64,000 nucleotides of DNA, taken from contig CM070877.1 in the NCBI GenBank assembly GCA_036365515.1, positions 69,781,522 through 69,845,521 of the forward strand. The letters are read 5' to 3'. Source of the stretch: Torymus aiolomorphi. Lineage: Eukaryota; Arthropoda; Insecta; Hymenoptera; Torymidae. The translations under genes and the position numbers were made by a program. Each line of letters begins with the position of its first letter. Within the stretch, counting starts at the first letter, position 1. Shown one piece after another: positions 1-11,175 of this stretch. The notes under the pieces were generated by a model. It was not told the DNA's origin, did not search any database, and saw only the letters and a list, made by a program, of their open reading frames with translations.

Positions 1-420
1 AGTGGTGGCCAATGAGCTCTTAGCCACTGCGCCTCCCGCGGCTGCTAAATCAGCTTCTTGGGGCGCACCAGCAGCCAATGAGCTCTCTTCTGGTGCGCCG
101 CCACCGCTAATCACAATGATGAAACCAGAGCCGTAGCCAATGAGCTGTTTTTAAACTGCATCGTCATCGGACACGAGTGTGTTCTTTGTATTGCTACACC
201 AGCGCCACTAACTTTCCAGGGTGTGGCCCCCTGATGCGCCAGTAGTAGACGGACCGCGGATGTAGCAGTATGGAAAATTAAAACAGTATTTGAAGCGAGT
301 ACTTCCAGCAGACGACAGCCAACTTCCATCAGCCAACAGCCGACTTCCAGCAGCCAACGGCCGACTTCCAACAGCCAATGGCCGACTTCCAACAGCCAGC
401 TTCCCGCCGGTCATCCGCTC
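1..420. repeat. Short tandem repeat patches, decayed
   Basis: The motif CCAATGAGCT recurs at about positions 9, 75 and 138, a spacing near 65 bp. From about 305 to 410 a 19-20 bp unit of the type CAGCCAACNGCCGACTTC is repeated about five times. Reading frames here only reflect the repeat (leucine- and glycine-rich strings) and show no domain. I see no gene in this stretch. Confidence 0.6.
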
Positions 421-592
421 CTCGGGAATAGTTTGAAAAGACCTTGCGATCCTTTCTCTATCGACGAGCCGAAAAACAGCAGTACCTGTGTATGTTTATT
501 GGAAAGTCAAAATATTGAAGTGCGTGCATCTGTGTATGTGTGAATATGTGTATGGGTGTATTTGCTTCTACGTATAATTCCTTTCCTTGACC

Positions 593-889
593 CTTTTCTC
601 GAGAAAAAATGTTTCCCTATGTAATTAAATAGTCAAAATAATGTACAGCTGCAACTCGATGTACGTGACATTTTCTCATTAGTCAGCAAAATTCCACAGC
701 GTCTTAAGATTAAATAAAGGAGAAAAAACAATTTCAAGTTCTTTTCCTCGAGACTTTCCTCGAGAAAAAAATGTTTTCCCTATGTAATTCAATAGTCAAA
801 ATAATGTTCAGCTGCAACTCGATGTACGTGACATTTTCTCATTAATCAGCAAAATTCCATAGTGCCGTACGATTAAATAAAGGAGAAAG
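593..889. repeat. Imperfect direct duplication, about 161 bp unit
   Basis: Two adjacent copies of the same non-coding segment occur, at about 593-725 and 754-889. Each begins with CTCGAGAAAAAA, contains GCTGCAACTCGATGTACGTG and ends with GATTAAATAAAGGAGAAA. They differ by scattered substitutions and small indels. Their role is unknown; they lie just upstream of the BEL/Pao insertion and are probably remains of an older repeat. Confidence 0.75.
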
Positions 890-1109
890 AAAAAGTCTCG
901 GTTCTCGTTCGGAAAACAAGATGGGACACGTGGCCAGATACAATTTCGACGACTGTAAGTTATGACTAATTCGAGGTAAGACGATATAATTCGACAGCAG
1001 AGAGCCCACGTGCGATGAGATCATTCGTGGCAAAGACGAACGGTCGACCGTCTGTCAGTCGCGAATATTGTCTTGTCGTGTGAACATCTCCGTCGCAAAG
1101 TATCACGAG

Positions 1110-1484
1110 TGTTGCGTAAGCAGTACGGCTTGGTATGAGAAAGACAGAGCGTGCGAGAGTGTCCCGTGTAAAGTATTATTGTGACGTCACAGTCAGGTGG
1201 CTCTAGACGCTTAGTCGCTCTCGCCCTCTTAAGTATGTGTGAAGGTATGTGTGTACTGGTGTAGGAGTGTGTGAGGTGTGAAACCGCGCTAATTGTTCTG
1301 AGCGCTTTCTCAGCTTCCGACCACCCACCGTACAACATCTCTCAGTCACGCAACGACAAAGTTTTTGTAAACAGCACCACGAGTGTTCTGCAATAAATTA
1401 CAACGCTAAAAATTGAAGTTGTGACTCATTTCGCGCCTCGGCCTTTGGACGATCCACCCCAACCCAATCTACAAATCCAAAACA
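1110..1484 (+). repeat. 5' LTR of the BEL/Pao element
   Basis: This 375-bp repeat starts TGTTGCGTAA and ends CCAAAACA, and matches the 3' LTR at 8686-9082. The 3' copy is 22 bp longer, because it has an extra segment with GAGGGC and GCCCTC arms before CACGAGTGTTCTGC. An AATAAA polyadenylation signal lies near 1393, inside both LTRs. Confidence 0.92.
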
Positions 1485-1502
1485 TGGTCCTTCGAGCCGG
1501 AT
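1485..1502 (+). other. Primer binding site complementary to tRNA-Tyr
   Basis: TGGTCCTTCGAGCCGGAT directly follows the terminal CA of the 5' LTR. Its reverse complement reads ATCCGGCTCGAAGGACCA, the expected 3' end (with CCA) of an animal tRNA-Tyr, whose acceptor stem is CCTTCGA/TCGAAGG. The match covers 18 bases. The tRNA identity comes from general knowledge of tRNA-Tyr and was not searched. Confidence 0.85.
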
Positions 1503-3321
1503 CGTCGTGTCTTCTACGCAGCGAGAGGACTCCAGAACATTGGACAAGGTAAAGAAAGGGGACAGAGCGAAGCAAGGCGGAGAGCAGGTGCAGCATAGCA
1601 CACGCTTTTGTCGCGTCAGCCACGCGGTCGGACGCATATCCGCATATACGCATATACGCATATGCGCATACAAGCATATACGCACACACGTTTCTGCAAC
1701 GTGCGTGCATGCGTGCGCTGTGGCGCGGCAAGACTCGCGATGTTAACCGTAGTCCGCGGCCCTCCGCGAGCTACGCGGCGGCCATCTTGGCGACAACGAG
1801 AAGCGGCTGCTGCCGCCGAGAACGACGCCGATAGAGGTTAGGACCCCAGGCCGAGCTGCGGGGCGGATTTTGGCCAGCTGGAACATCCTTCCCCACCACA
1901 GTCGACAGCACAAAGGAGGTTATGTGTCTCCCCAGCCTCGAATTGCTAACACATCACATCGTCGAGTTTCAACTCAAGACTCATGTTGATATGTATGAAT
2001 GTATCGTTTCTGATTATCTACTACAATTTTGCTTGAAAATATTGTGTGAAATTTTGCTTTTTCTTTTACTCAACAAATCATTTATGATTATAAGGGTTTA
2101 ACCAGTAGATTTTGCATACTTTTGCTTTAGTTTTAAATGCTTAAACCGCTTTCAAATAACGGTAGTGCCTTAAATAACTTGCATAAGAATACTATAATTT
2201 GCTTAGCTTATTTTGATTAAAAGCGTTGTACCATTCAGCGTTACATAGTTGCTTTGAATATTAGTACTCAATTCACCATGCTAATTTGTAACGAGCAAGT
2301 TTACTTATTACTCTTGCAAATTTTCAGTCGCACTTGCTTACTTCACTGCTTTGAACCGATTGCACACCACATGCTGCCAAATTCACCTGCTCGTCTCCAC
2401 CTGCTTTGAAGTGCTTGATTGTGCCTTGGCCATCGCTACCTGTTCTGCACAACTCTGTGGTACTGCTCGATTCAACCCCGGTCAGCAGGCTGAACCACCA
2501 TTTGCAGCGCCAGATAACTACTCTGCAGCGCACCAGTCAACAATCAAGATTTGTTGTTCGTCGCTTACACAAGAACTCATAAACTGATAATTGTGACTAC
2601 CAATAGTTAATGCAGACTAGTGAGACGATACGTGTCTGGCGGCAGGCAGTAGGTTGAGGTGGCAATAAGTTGTGCGTCGACTTATTTTAGCTAGTTAGCA
2701 GTGTGCATAGTATATGTATGGGTGATCGAGTATGAACAGGCTAAAGATTTGTCAGTGTACTTTAGACCTGATGTATGCATCGAATGACTGGTTGGTATCG
2801 TATAGGATTAGGTGGGTAGATAGACACAGCTAGCTATTGTATATAATCACCTAGGTTATAAGATTCGGGTGGGAAATTCCAATTCTTAGGCTATTTGATT
2901 ATTTCCTGCTCATCGTACTTGATTGTTCTAACCAACCTTGTATCTCGTCATTTCTTCGAGCAACGAAGCTCAAACAAAATTTTTGAATTTTCATTTTTCA
3001 AACACTACCCCTCATTTGAGAGCGACTTGATTTCTCTAACCTTCATTTGAGAGCGACTTGATTGCTCTACCCCTCATTTTGAGAGCGACTTGATTGCTCT
3101 ACCCCTCGCTTTGAGAGCGACTTAATGTCTCTACCCCTCACTTTGAGAGCGATTTGATTACTCTACCCCTCTAATTTCGCAAGCGACTTGATTGCTTTAC
3201 TACTCTGAGAGTGCCTCGATCACTCATTCTCATTGAAAGAAGATTGTTTCATAACAACTCCAATAGGCTTCTCAGAATTTACTCGTTATTTTCTCTCATT
3301 TAAGGTCGTTTAATCTTCAAA
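1503..3321 (+). other. Long BEL leader with microsatellite and minisatellite
   Basis: The 1.8 kb between the primer site and gag is long for this superfamily. It holds a GCATATAC-type microsatellite at about 1632-1690. It also holds a minisatellite at about 3005-3235 with roughly seven copies of a 33-36 bp unit built on GAGAGCGACTTGATTGCTCT. The rest (about 1750-3000) has no long open frame. An extra insertion may be hidden here, but I see no clear ends. Confidence 0.6.
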
Positions 3322-4466
3322 ATGGACGCCTTATATGAAATGCAAAAGGATCTGCACAAGCAGATAAAGAACGCCTACTCTAATTTCAAAAAAAGGGCGC
3401 TGTTAAGATGAGTAGGGTAACTGCCCAAACTCGTTCCAACAGACTTGAGCATTGGTATGCGTAGTTCGAAGCGAATCATAATAAGATTCTCTGTGTGGCA
3501 GGTCCCCAGAGTGAACACGAATATTTCAAATCGCATCTCAGCGATCAGGTTACTGATGATTATTTTGATCGAAAGGGATAATTCGACCAGTTTATTGAGG
3601 ATGCTACACAGCTCGAAGCTGAGCGAAATCCGCCACCCCAAAGCTCCACAGCTCCGCAGATAATCAAAGTGCCTTCGATTGATCAGCACTCTTTGCCAAA
3701 AATAAATTTGCCGAAATTTACAGGTCATCAGTCTCAGTGGAAGAACTTTCGTGATCTTTTTCGCTCAATCGTGCATAGGCGTACTGATTTAGATTAATCG
3801 GTTAAATATGTTCATTTGAGATCAAGTATTTCTGGTGAGGCCTTAGAGCGTATAAAATCGATTCCCATTTCAGCTGAGCATTATGAAAGGGCTTGGAATA
3901 CTCTCCTCAAGCACTATGACAATAAACGTCGTACTGTAAATAATTTCATTTTGAAATTATTCAGTGTGCAACCTATGAAATCCGAGACAGCTTCGGAGCT
4001 TCAAAGGATATTCATGGATCTTACCGGTCCATTGGAGAGTCTGAAATCATTAGGTAGAACGGGCGAGCAGCTAGGCAACGACCTCCTCGTTCATTTATTC
4101 GTGAAACAATTCGATGTTAATACAAAAAAGGATTGGAAAAGATCTATCGATAAGGAAGATGATGCTCCTTGTACCGTGGAACAGGTGTTGGAATTCATCG
4201 AATCTCAGCTCGAGAATTTGGAGTCTCCGGAGGAGCCGCGTGATTCAATTCAAAGTGCAGTTGTACTTCAAACTCCCAACTCCAAAGGGAAGTTAAAATA
4301 TAAATCTTCAAAAGGGAAAAACGAATCTAGTACAGCACACACTCTTCAAGCTGTCAATAAAGATTTACGCCCTAAAACTCTTAAATGTAACTTTTGTGGT
4401 GCTGATCATCCAATTGACAGAGCATTTTTTGAAAAAGTCGGTTCCCGAGAGGCAACAGGCTGCTAG
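3322..4466 (+). pseudogene. BEL/Pao Gag (DUF1759-type), broken
   Basis: This is the structural protein that packages element RNA. The ATG at 3322 opens MDALYEMQKDLHKQIKNAY and closes at a TGA (3409-3411); the rest of Gag continues in another frame from about 3408. That frame shows the BEL/Pao Gag core: LPKINLPKFTG, then WKNFRDLFRSIVH, then the helical segment ending around IPISAEHYERAW. In-frame stops lie at 3462 (TAG), 3579 (TAA) and 3795 (TAA). The frame ends at 4464-4466, and the zinc-knuckle part resumes in the +1 frame. Family assignment is firm; the copy is clearly dead. Confidence 0.88.
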
Positions 4467-5112
4467 AGCCAAAGGCCTATGCTTCAATTGCTTAGGAACT
4501 AAGCATTCTGCTAAACAGTGCAAATCGCGCTATTCCTGGTTCCATTGCAAGGGAAGGCACCATACCTTGTTACATCAGGAAAGATCAGAATCGGCTACGT
4601 GCTCTGAACTCGGTAAAAGTACCGTTCAAAACTTAAATTCTAACCATGACGCGAGTTCTAACGTAGTAGCTTCTGATTGTTCAACGCACACTACGCAATC
4701 TGCATGCCGTTCCGGTGTTTTACTTGCAACAGCCCAGGTTTGCATAGTTGGATCAAAAAATAAATCCGTTGTAGTCAGAGCTCTCTTGGATTCCTGCAGT
4801 CAAGTCTCTCTTGTAACTCAAAGTTTATGCACTCGACTAGGGCTTGCATGGAGTGACACTCACGTCAGTATTCAGGGCGTGGGCGACAAAGGCGCTCTGA
4901 TTTCTAAAAAGCTTGCGAATGTTACTGTCAAAACTCATTTCGAATCTAGTTTTCGGTTAGATGTACAAGCGTTGGTCTTGCCCAAGCTGTCTCCGTACAA
5001 ACCCCTTACTGTTAGATGCAAAAACGAGTTTAATCATCTCAAAGGGCTAAAACTAGCTGATCCCGCCTACACAAAGGACGCTTGCGTGGCGTCAATCAGC
5101 CAATCGCGCTAA
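4396..5112 (+). pseudogene. BEL/Pao zinc knuckle and aspartic protease region
   Basis: This carries on from Gag after a frameshift near 4390-4466. A CX2CX4HX4C zinc knuckle (CFNCLGTKHSAKQC) is followed by a second cysteine-histidine cluster, the usual nucleic-acid-binding end of BEL/Pao Gag. The retropepsin-like part (DUF1758 type) follows with ALLDSCSQVSL near 4777-4810. The catalytic Asp is there, but the usual DSG glycine is a cysteine, so activity is doubtful. The frame stops at 5110-5112, before the polymerase. The role of the protease would be to cleave the Gag-Pol polyprotein. Confidence 0.85.
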
Positions 5113-5179
5113 ACTCTAAGTTAGGATGGTTGATTATCCGTAGCATTTCTTCTACAAAATCTGAAGCTGCGAATCAATT

Positions 5180-7312
5180 AACAGAGGTTAAACCCACGGT
5201 ACTCTATTGAGGTTGCGAAACAGAAGAGAACGCTAATCTCTCACATCTGTTAGAAGAATTTTGGCGGACAGAGGAAGTAGGTATAAAAAATTCTTCTTCT
5301 CTTTAGGATCAAAGCTGCGAGGAACTTTATTCCCGCATGACTTACAGAGACTCATCAGGTCGTTATGTGGTAAGATTGCCGTGAAAGAACTCTGACAAAA
5401 TGGCGGAAGTGACAATAGGCTCATCTTATTTTCATGCCTTTCGTGCTCTAAAGCGGCTGGAAGCCAATTTAGCAAAAGACATGGAATTGAAGGATGAATA
5501 TACAAAATTTATAAGAGAATTCATCGACTTAGGGCACATGGTAGAAATAGTTGGTGAAAAACCCTCAGCGTACTCTGATCTTTTCTTCCTACCACATTAT
5601 GGGGTATGGAAGGAATCAAGTTCTTCAACTAAACTAAGAACTGTCTTCAATGGTTACGCCAAGCTTCCTACAGGCGAGTCATTAAATGATTTGTTATGCG
5701 TCGGTCCAAATCTTCTAAAGAACCCTGTAGATCTAATTTGTCGTAATAGAAACTTTAAAATAGCCCTGTCAGCAGACATTGAGAAAATGTACCGTCAAAT
5801 TTGGGTGCATCAAAATGACAGAAAGTATCAAGCGATATTCTGGCGTTTTAGTCCTCAGCAAGAGATATCAGTTTTTCTTCTCAAAACTGTCACATATGGT
5901 TTAGGCCCTTCTGCATTTCTTGCTATTCGTTCATTATTGCAATTGGCAAAGGATCACAAAGAGGAAAATCCGCTTGCCTCTGATATAATTTGCAATGAAA
6001 TATACTCTGATAACGTGTTGACTGGAGCTCATACGGAGCATGAAGCGGCGGAAAAGGTAAAGGATCTGCTCACACTATTCCGAAAGGGACAGATGAACTT
6101 GCGCAAATGGTCATCCAACGACCAAAGTTCACTCTCTACCTTAACCCCGGAAATATTAGTGACTGATGAGGTTAAATTATTCGCCCAAGACACGGCTGTA
6201 CCCATCTTAGGCATAGCTTGGCATACAACTGATGATTGCTTCATGTTTCACCTCGAAGACGTAGTTCTCGGAAGTCCAGTCACCAAGCGTACAGTACTCT
6301 CTCGTATAGCACGGCTATTTGATCCTCTTGGTTGGTTAGGTCCTGTTATCATACAGGCAAAGATCCTGATGCGGTTGCTATGGTTGCTGAAGTTGAACTG
6401 GGATGAGGCGCTCCCTGAAGACGTCGTTTGTAAATGGTCAGCTTGGATAAAGGAACTGCCTTGTGCTAGTAAAATCCGTATCCTGTGTTGGACAGGCTTC
6501 ACGCCTCAGACGCAAGTAATCGAACTCTATGGCTTTGCTGACGCTTCGAAGTTAGCCTATGGCGCAGTGATTTATCTCAGACTCGCCAATGAAACCGACA
6601 TCTCAACCTCATTGCAAATCGCCAAGCCAAAGGTGTCACCAATCAAAACCCTAAGCATACCTCGTCTCGAGTTATGTGCTGCCGTGTTACTCACTCGTAT
6701 TACCAAGCAATTTCTTGATTCCAAGTGGTTAATGATGTGCACTTATGGACTGATTCTGCAGACGTGCTCTTCTGGTTGAAGGATCATCCTTCACGTTGGA
6801 ACGTGTTCGTTGCTAATCGGTGCCCGGAGATCCACACATCAGTGCCTCATGCTTTTTGGCACCTTGTGCGATCGAAAAGTAACCCCGCGGATGTTCTCTC
6901 CCGAGGAATCGCACCCTCAGAGTTGCAGAATCAGGTGCTTTGGTGGAGAGGCCCAGCCTTTCTGACAGAAACACCGGGTAGTTGGTTTTATAGGCAAGAC
7001 GAGCTCAGCTTTAATGTGAGCAACATCGTCGCTGCTAAGACTTATCAAATCGCGCTCGATAGTGAGGAAGTAGATTCCCCTCAAGTTTGGGACTTAGTTA
7101 CTAGATATTCCGCAGTTGATCGATTATTGCGAATCACAGCTTATTGTTTACGATTTATTTCGAAGATCATTCGAAACCTTGTCACTCAAAAGGGTCGTAA
7201 ATTTCAGGTCATTTCAACTAGTTACTTTAGATTAGATTTAGTTTCAAACCCCTTGCTCATCTCGGCTTGTGAGATAGCAAATGCGCAGTTTTTCTGGATG
7301 TACCTCACTTAA
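5180..7312 (+). pseudogene. BEL/Pao reverse transcriptase and RNase H, broken
   Basis: The stretch before the RT core keeps the conserved BEL leader (an FW..EE motif near 5262-5280, then GRYVVRLP near 5360) but has a stop within it. The RT proper runs from about 5400: YFLPH-type HYGVWKE, then TKLRTVFNGYAK and LSADIEKMYRQIWV. The polymerase box reads YSDN at 6003-6014 where the family has YVDD, so the second metal-binding Asp is replaced by Asn (codon AAC, one G-to-A change from GAC). RNase H is recognisable by GFADASKLAYGAV and IPRLELCAAVLL. It is split by a frameshift around 6725-6779 and continues with LWTDSADVLFWL and NPADVLSRG to 7312. Confidence 0.9.
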
Positions 7313-8626
7313 ATGGCTCATTTTAAGTCTGAGTACACTTTGCTGACAGCTAACAAAAGGCTGAGCGGCAACAACGCTATAGCGAATTTGAACCCCATTG
7401 TTTTCGAGCATTTGATCAGGGTGCGCGGTCGACTCACCAATCAATTATCAAACGAAAATGCTAAGCACCCGGTAATTTTGCCGCATTCATCTGCTTTTGC
7501 TACTCTTTTGATTATGCAAGTGCATCTTCGCACTTTGCATGGGGGTACTCAATTAACCTTGGCCACTTTCAGGAAACAGGTTTGGATTCTGCGCGCGCGC
7601 ACTGAGGTGAGAAAGGTGGTTAGATCTTGCGTGCAATGCGCTCGCTACCCTGCAAGAACAACTACTCAACTCATGGGTGATCTTCCGCCTGCGAGAGTTC
7701 GTCCTTCTCCACCGTTTTAGAGAACGGGCGTTGACTATGCCGGTCCAATCAGTGTTCGATTGACCAAAACCCGAGATAAGGGTACTCTCAAGGGTTACAT
7801 CTCCGTTTTCATTTGCATGGTTACTAGCGCAGTACACCTAAAGTTGGTAGAGGACTACTCAAGCAAAGCATTTATTGCCGCATTGCATCGGTTCACCGCT
7901 CGACGCGGTCATTGTAAATATTTATATTCAGATAAGGGTACGACTTTTGTAGGCGCAGATACGCAATTGACTCAGATGCTGTCTGAGTCTTCTTCATTTT
8001 ATGTTAAGGTGTCACAGCAGCTAGCTGATGAGGGCACCACATGGTCATTTAACCCTCCAAGTGCACCGCATTTCGGCGGGTTGTGGGAGGCGGCCGTAAA
8101 GTCCATGAAGCATCATGCACGTAGGGTAATAGGCGATCAGGTGCTCACCTTTTCGGAGCTGTCTACGCTACTTTGCAAGGTAGAAGCCTGTCTTAACTCT
8201 CGTCCCCTAGTGGCATTAGCTGATGACTCAATAGATCTTGCTTTCCTAACTCCAGCCCATTTTTTGATCCTAAGAGATTCCTTTATTGTTCCTGAACCCG
8301 ATCTCACCAACAGTCAGATTCCATTCGGTAGACGTTGGAAACTCATAACTCAGCTTTCTCAACATTTTTGGGCTCGTTGCAGCAAAGAGTATCTCAGCTC
8401 GCTCCAAAAAAGAAATAAATGGTTGTTTCCTTAGCAATCTCCCTCAATAGGTGACCTACTACTTCTGAAGCAGAAAAGTACCCCACCCGGGAAGTGGCCT
8501 ATGGGCAAAATCACTGCTCTTCACCCTGGCGATGATGGTTTGACACGCGTCGTCACTGTTCGTACGAGCACAGGCACGTTAGTTCTACCTTTAGTTAAAT
8601 TAATTAAGCTACCCATTGTACATTAG
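7313..8626 (+). pseudogene. BEL/Pao integrase, two nonsense codons
   Basis: The H2C2 zinc-binding module is present (HLRTLHGG ... CVQCARY, about 7525-7650). The DDE core follows: GVDYAGP (first Asp), YSDKGTTF (second Asp) and FGGLWEAAVKS (Glu). A TAG at 7718-7720 interrupts the sequence just before GVDYAGP, and another TAG at 8432-8434 interrupts the C-terminal DUF5641-like part. The same frame reads on without a shift to a natural stop at 8624-8626 (..VKLIKLPIVH). The catalytic triad itself is intact. The product would insert the cDNA, making the 5-bp duplication seen at the ends. Confidence 0.9.
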
Positions 8627-8671
8627 TATAAGTATGTTGTAGCAATCATATTTCGTTGGCCGATTATTGAC

Positions 8672-8685
8672 GAAGGTGGGCGGTA
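8672..8685 (+). other. Polypurine tract of the BEL/Pao element
   Basis: GAAGGTGGGCGG lies directly upstream of the 3' LTR start, the position where plus-strand DNA synthesis is primed. It is not a perfect purine run. It is called from position as much as from composition. Confidence 0.6.
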
Positions 8686-9082
8686 TGTTGCGTAATCAGT
8701 ACGGCTTGGTATGAGAAAGACAGAGCGCGCGAGAGTGTCCCGTGTAAAGTATTGTTGTGACGTCACAGTCAGATGGCGCCAGGCACCTAGTCGCTCTCGC
8801 CCTCTTAAGTATGTATAAAGGTATGTGTGTACTGGTGTAGGAGTGTGTGAGGTGTGAAACCGCGCTAATTGTTCTGAGCGCTCTCTCTGCGTCCGACAAT
8901 CCACCGTGCAACATCTCTCCGTCACGTAACGACAAAGTTTTTGTAAACGAGGGCTGCGCAACAATGCCCTCATCACCACGAGTGTTCTGCAATAAATTAC
9001 AACGCTAAAAATTGAAGTTGTGACTCATTTCGCGCCTCGGCCTTTGGACGACCACCCCAACCCAATCTACAAATCCAAAACA
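8686..9082 (+). repeat. 3' LTR of the BEL/Pao element
   Basis: This 397-bp partner of the LTR at 1110-1484 begins TGTTGCGTAATC and ends CCAAAACA. The extra 22 bp (about 8950-8975) has short inverted arms GAGGGC and GCCCTC and could be a small insertion or a deletion in the other copy. The two LTRs also differ by scattered substitutions, so the insertion is not very recent. Confidence 0.92.
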
Positions 9083-9279
9083 ACGAGTGTATTGTGCGGA
9101 TTTTGAAGTGCGTCATGTGTCTCTCTTGTGCCTCCCATACAAATGTTGTGCGCGAGTACGTTATGTAGATAGTGGTTCAATGCAGAAATTCGGGTGCATA
9201 GTTCTACGAGAGTGTCGCGGAAGTGTGATCTATGATAAAGTGGTCTTATGGGATGCCCATGAGGATACACAAAAGTTAT

Positions 9280-9283
<4 letters not shown>
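9083..9283. other. Short unannotated spacer
   Basis: This 200-bp stretch sits between the BEL target duplication and the CT microsatellite. I see no coding potential and no recognisable repeat. It is probably the pre-insertion flank. Confidence 0.4.

Positions 9284-9372
<89 letters not shown>
9284..9372. repeat. CT microsatellite
   Basis: An uninterrupted run of CT dinucleotides of about 89 bp lies here. Its right edge runs straight into the open frame of a LINE reverse transcriptase, so the microsatellite marks the 5' truncation point of that LINE. Confidence 0.95.
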
Positions 9373-9374
<2 letters not shown>

Positions 9375-10371
9375 GTTTGCACGAATAACAATGGTAACTC
9401 TGAATGGATAGAAACCAACCTGGGAGTTCCACAGGGGTCCGTTCTGGGCCCCCTGCTCTTTTGCCTTTATGTCAATGACCTGCGTAACATACTGGACGGA
9501 CGGACGATTCGACATATTTTTTACGCAGATGACCTCCAAATTTATATTCACACCACCAAGGATAAGATATTGGAGGGCATCTCTCGACTGTCTGATGCGG
9601 CACAAATGGTGTCTGCCTGGGCATCGGACTCTGCTCTACATCTCAATGCGAGCAAGACCGGGGCGATAGCTTTCGGTTCTAGAACGAACGTCAATTCTAT
9701 TTATTCTATGGGCTTGCCAGGCATTGAGGTGAAGACTGGGGTGCTCGTCCCATTCAGTAGCGAGGTTGTGAGTCTCGGTGTTACACTTGACAGTAAATTC
9801 ACGTGGAAACTGCATTTTATCAAAGTTACCAAGAAAGTCAATAAAGCCCTATATAGTCTGCGGTTTATTAGGGCATGTACCACTGAGACATTACGCAAAA
9901 GACTAGTCGAGAGCTTAGTTCAACCTCATCTAGATTACTACACGGTGGTACTACTTGACGCGACTGACGAACAGAAACGTAGACATGAGAGACTGAGTAA
10001 TGCATGTGTGCGATACATCCTTGGGGTTAGAAGGGATGCTCATATCACCCTCTACAGAAGACGTCTGGGCTGGCTCCATCCAGACTCTCGCAGGCTATAC
10101 TTCGCAGCCCTTCTTTTGTATAAAATTACACGGTTGCGGGAGCCCAGTTATCTAGCTGCGTTTTTCATTGAGCACAAGCCCAGGCCTACTAGCAGGGGAG
10201 TGCAACCAGAATTAGTGCCTAGGTTTATTAGTTATAAAACTGGTGCCAGGTCGTTTCAAATCCTGGGGACCCACTTTTGGAATTCCCCCCCCCCCCTCGC
10301 TGCGCCACTTACCATCATATTGCTCCTTCAAGAGGGCGGTGAGCCAATATTTATTCGATCGAGATACCTAG
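9373..10371 (+). pseudogene. LINE reverse transcriptase C-terminal half
   Basis: From 9372 the frame reads into a non-LTR reverse transcriptase: GVPQGSVLGPLLFCLYVNDL, then FYADDLQIY, which carries the catalytic Asp pair. The thumb and C-terminal region follow (KTGAIAFGS, LGVTLDSKFTW, LDYYTVVLLDATDEQKR). The apparent frame runs to 10469, but a run of 12 C at 10285-10296 shifts it. The other frame gives the typical C-terminal ending CSFKRAVSQYLFDRD with a stop at 10369-10371. Endonuclease and the first half of the RT are missing. The motifs fit the Jockey/CR1 group of LINEs; the exact clade is not settled. Confidence 0.88.
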
Positions 10372-10961
10372 TCTCTCATGGTGGGCACCAGGAGCTGTTA
10401 AAATGGGGACCTTCTTGGATTTTTTTTTATGGGGCTGAACTCTATTTTATTATTTTAGTTTTTAGTTAAACTTGCGCTCAACATTTGTTTTGAATTTTAA
10501 CATTACATTACTCCTTTGACGAAGCGGCTGTGATACGATTATACCTACTGTGATTACAAATGTGATATTTTATTCTTTTATTGTATATATCTTGTATTCT
10601 TTTTCTAGTCATGATAAAATTGTATTTGTAATTGTATTTGAAATTATTTGTATTCTCTAGTCGTACTTTCAGGTGTCATATTTAGATTTCTTTTTTTCTT
10701 TATATCTACATTAACATTTATTGTTATATTTTCTTTTTGGATAAGAATGAAGGTCCTCATAAACGGCGTTAATAATGTTATGAAATCTAGACTATTTATA
10801 TAATTATTTTCTTTTATTTTATTTTATTTTATTATCTTATTGTAAATTTACTTGTATTTCCGCTCTACTTCAGTATTAAGATATGTATTTCGACTACTAC
10901 TATGTCACAGTATTATACCAATTTGACTGTATTCAAGTTTTGCCGCGAAGGCAAATAAATA

Positions 10962-11049
<88 letters not shown>
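10372..11049 (+). repeat. LINE 3' UTR with TATC tail, then CT repeat
   Basis: An AT-rich 3' UTR follows the RT. It ends GCGAAGGCAAATAAATAA and then a (TATC)n run from about 10964 to 11024. The tail of a LINE is often a simple repeat of this kind. From 11025 to 11049 it changes to (CT)n, which in turn abuts a second LINE fragment on the other strand. Confidence 0.8.
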
Positions 11050-11162
11050 ATGCTCTGTCTCACATACACGTTCAGAAATCGTGTGGTATGTTCGGAGATT
11101 GGCGCAGGTTCAGCTTGGTAAGGAGAGACAGAGTTAGAGACGGTTTCCATCACGGTCGCCAT
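11050..11162 (-). pseudogene. Start of LINE ORF2, cut by microsatellite
   Basis: On the minus strand an ATG at 11162-11160, 13 bases beyond the ORF1 stop, opens a frame reading MATVMETVSNSVSPYQ. It remains open until it dissolves into the GA (CT on plus) repeat. Position and orientation fit the beginning of ORF2 of the same LINE as the ORF1 at 11176-12122. No endonuclease motif is reached, so this is an inference. Confidence 0.45.
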
Positions 11163-11175
11163 GCCAGTTGTTAAG

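Larger units (their letters stand above)
1110..9082 (+). mobile_element. BEL/Pao LTR retrotransposon, full-length but inactive
   Basis: The element has two related LTRs (1110-1484 and 8686-9082), a primer binding site immediately after the 5' LTR, a purine-rich tract before the 3' LTR, and a gag-protease-RT-RNase H-integrase coding order. The 5 bases before the 5' LTR (1105-1109) and the 5 after the 3' LTR (9083-9087) are both ACGAG, a perfect target site duplication of the size usual for BEL/Pao. The total length is 7,973 bp. The coding region carries several nonsense codons and frameshifts and an altered RT active site, so this copy cannot be autonomous. The two ends and the duplication are seen directly; the family is assigned from the RT and integrase motifs. 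Confidence 0.93.
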
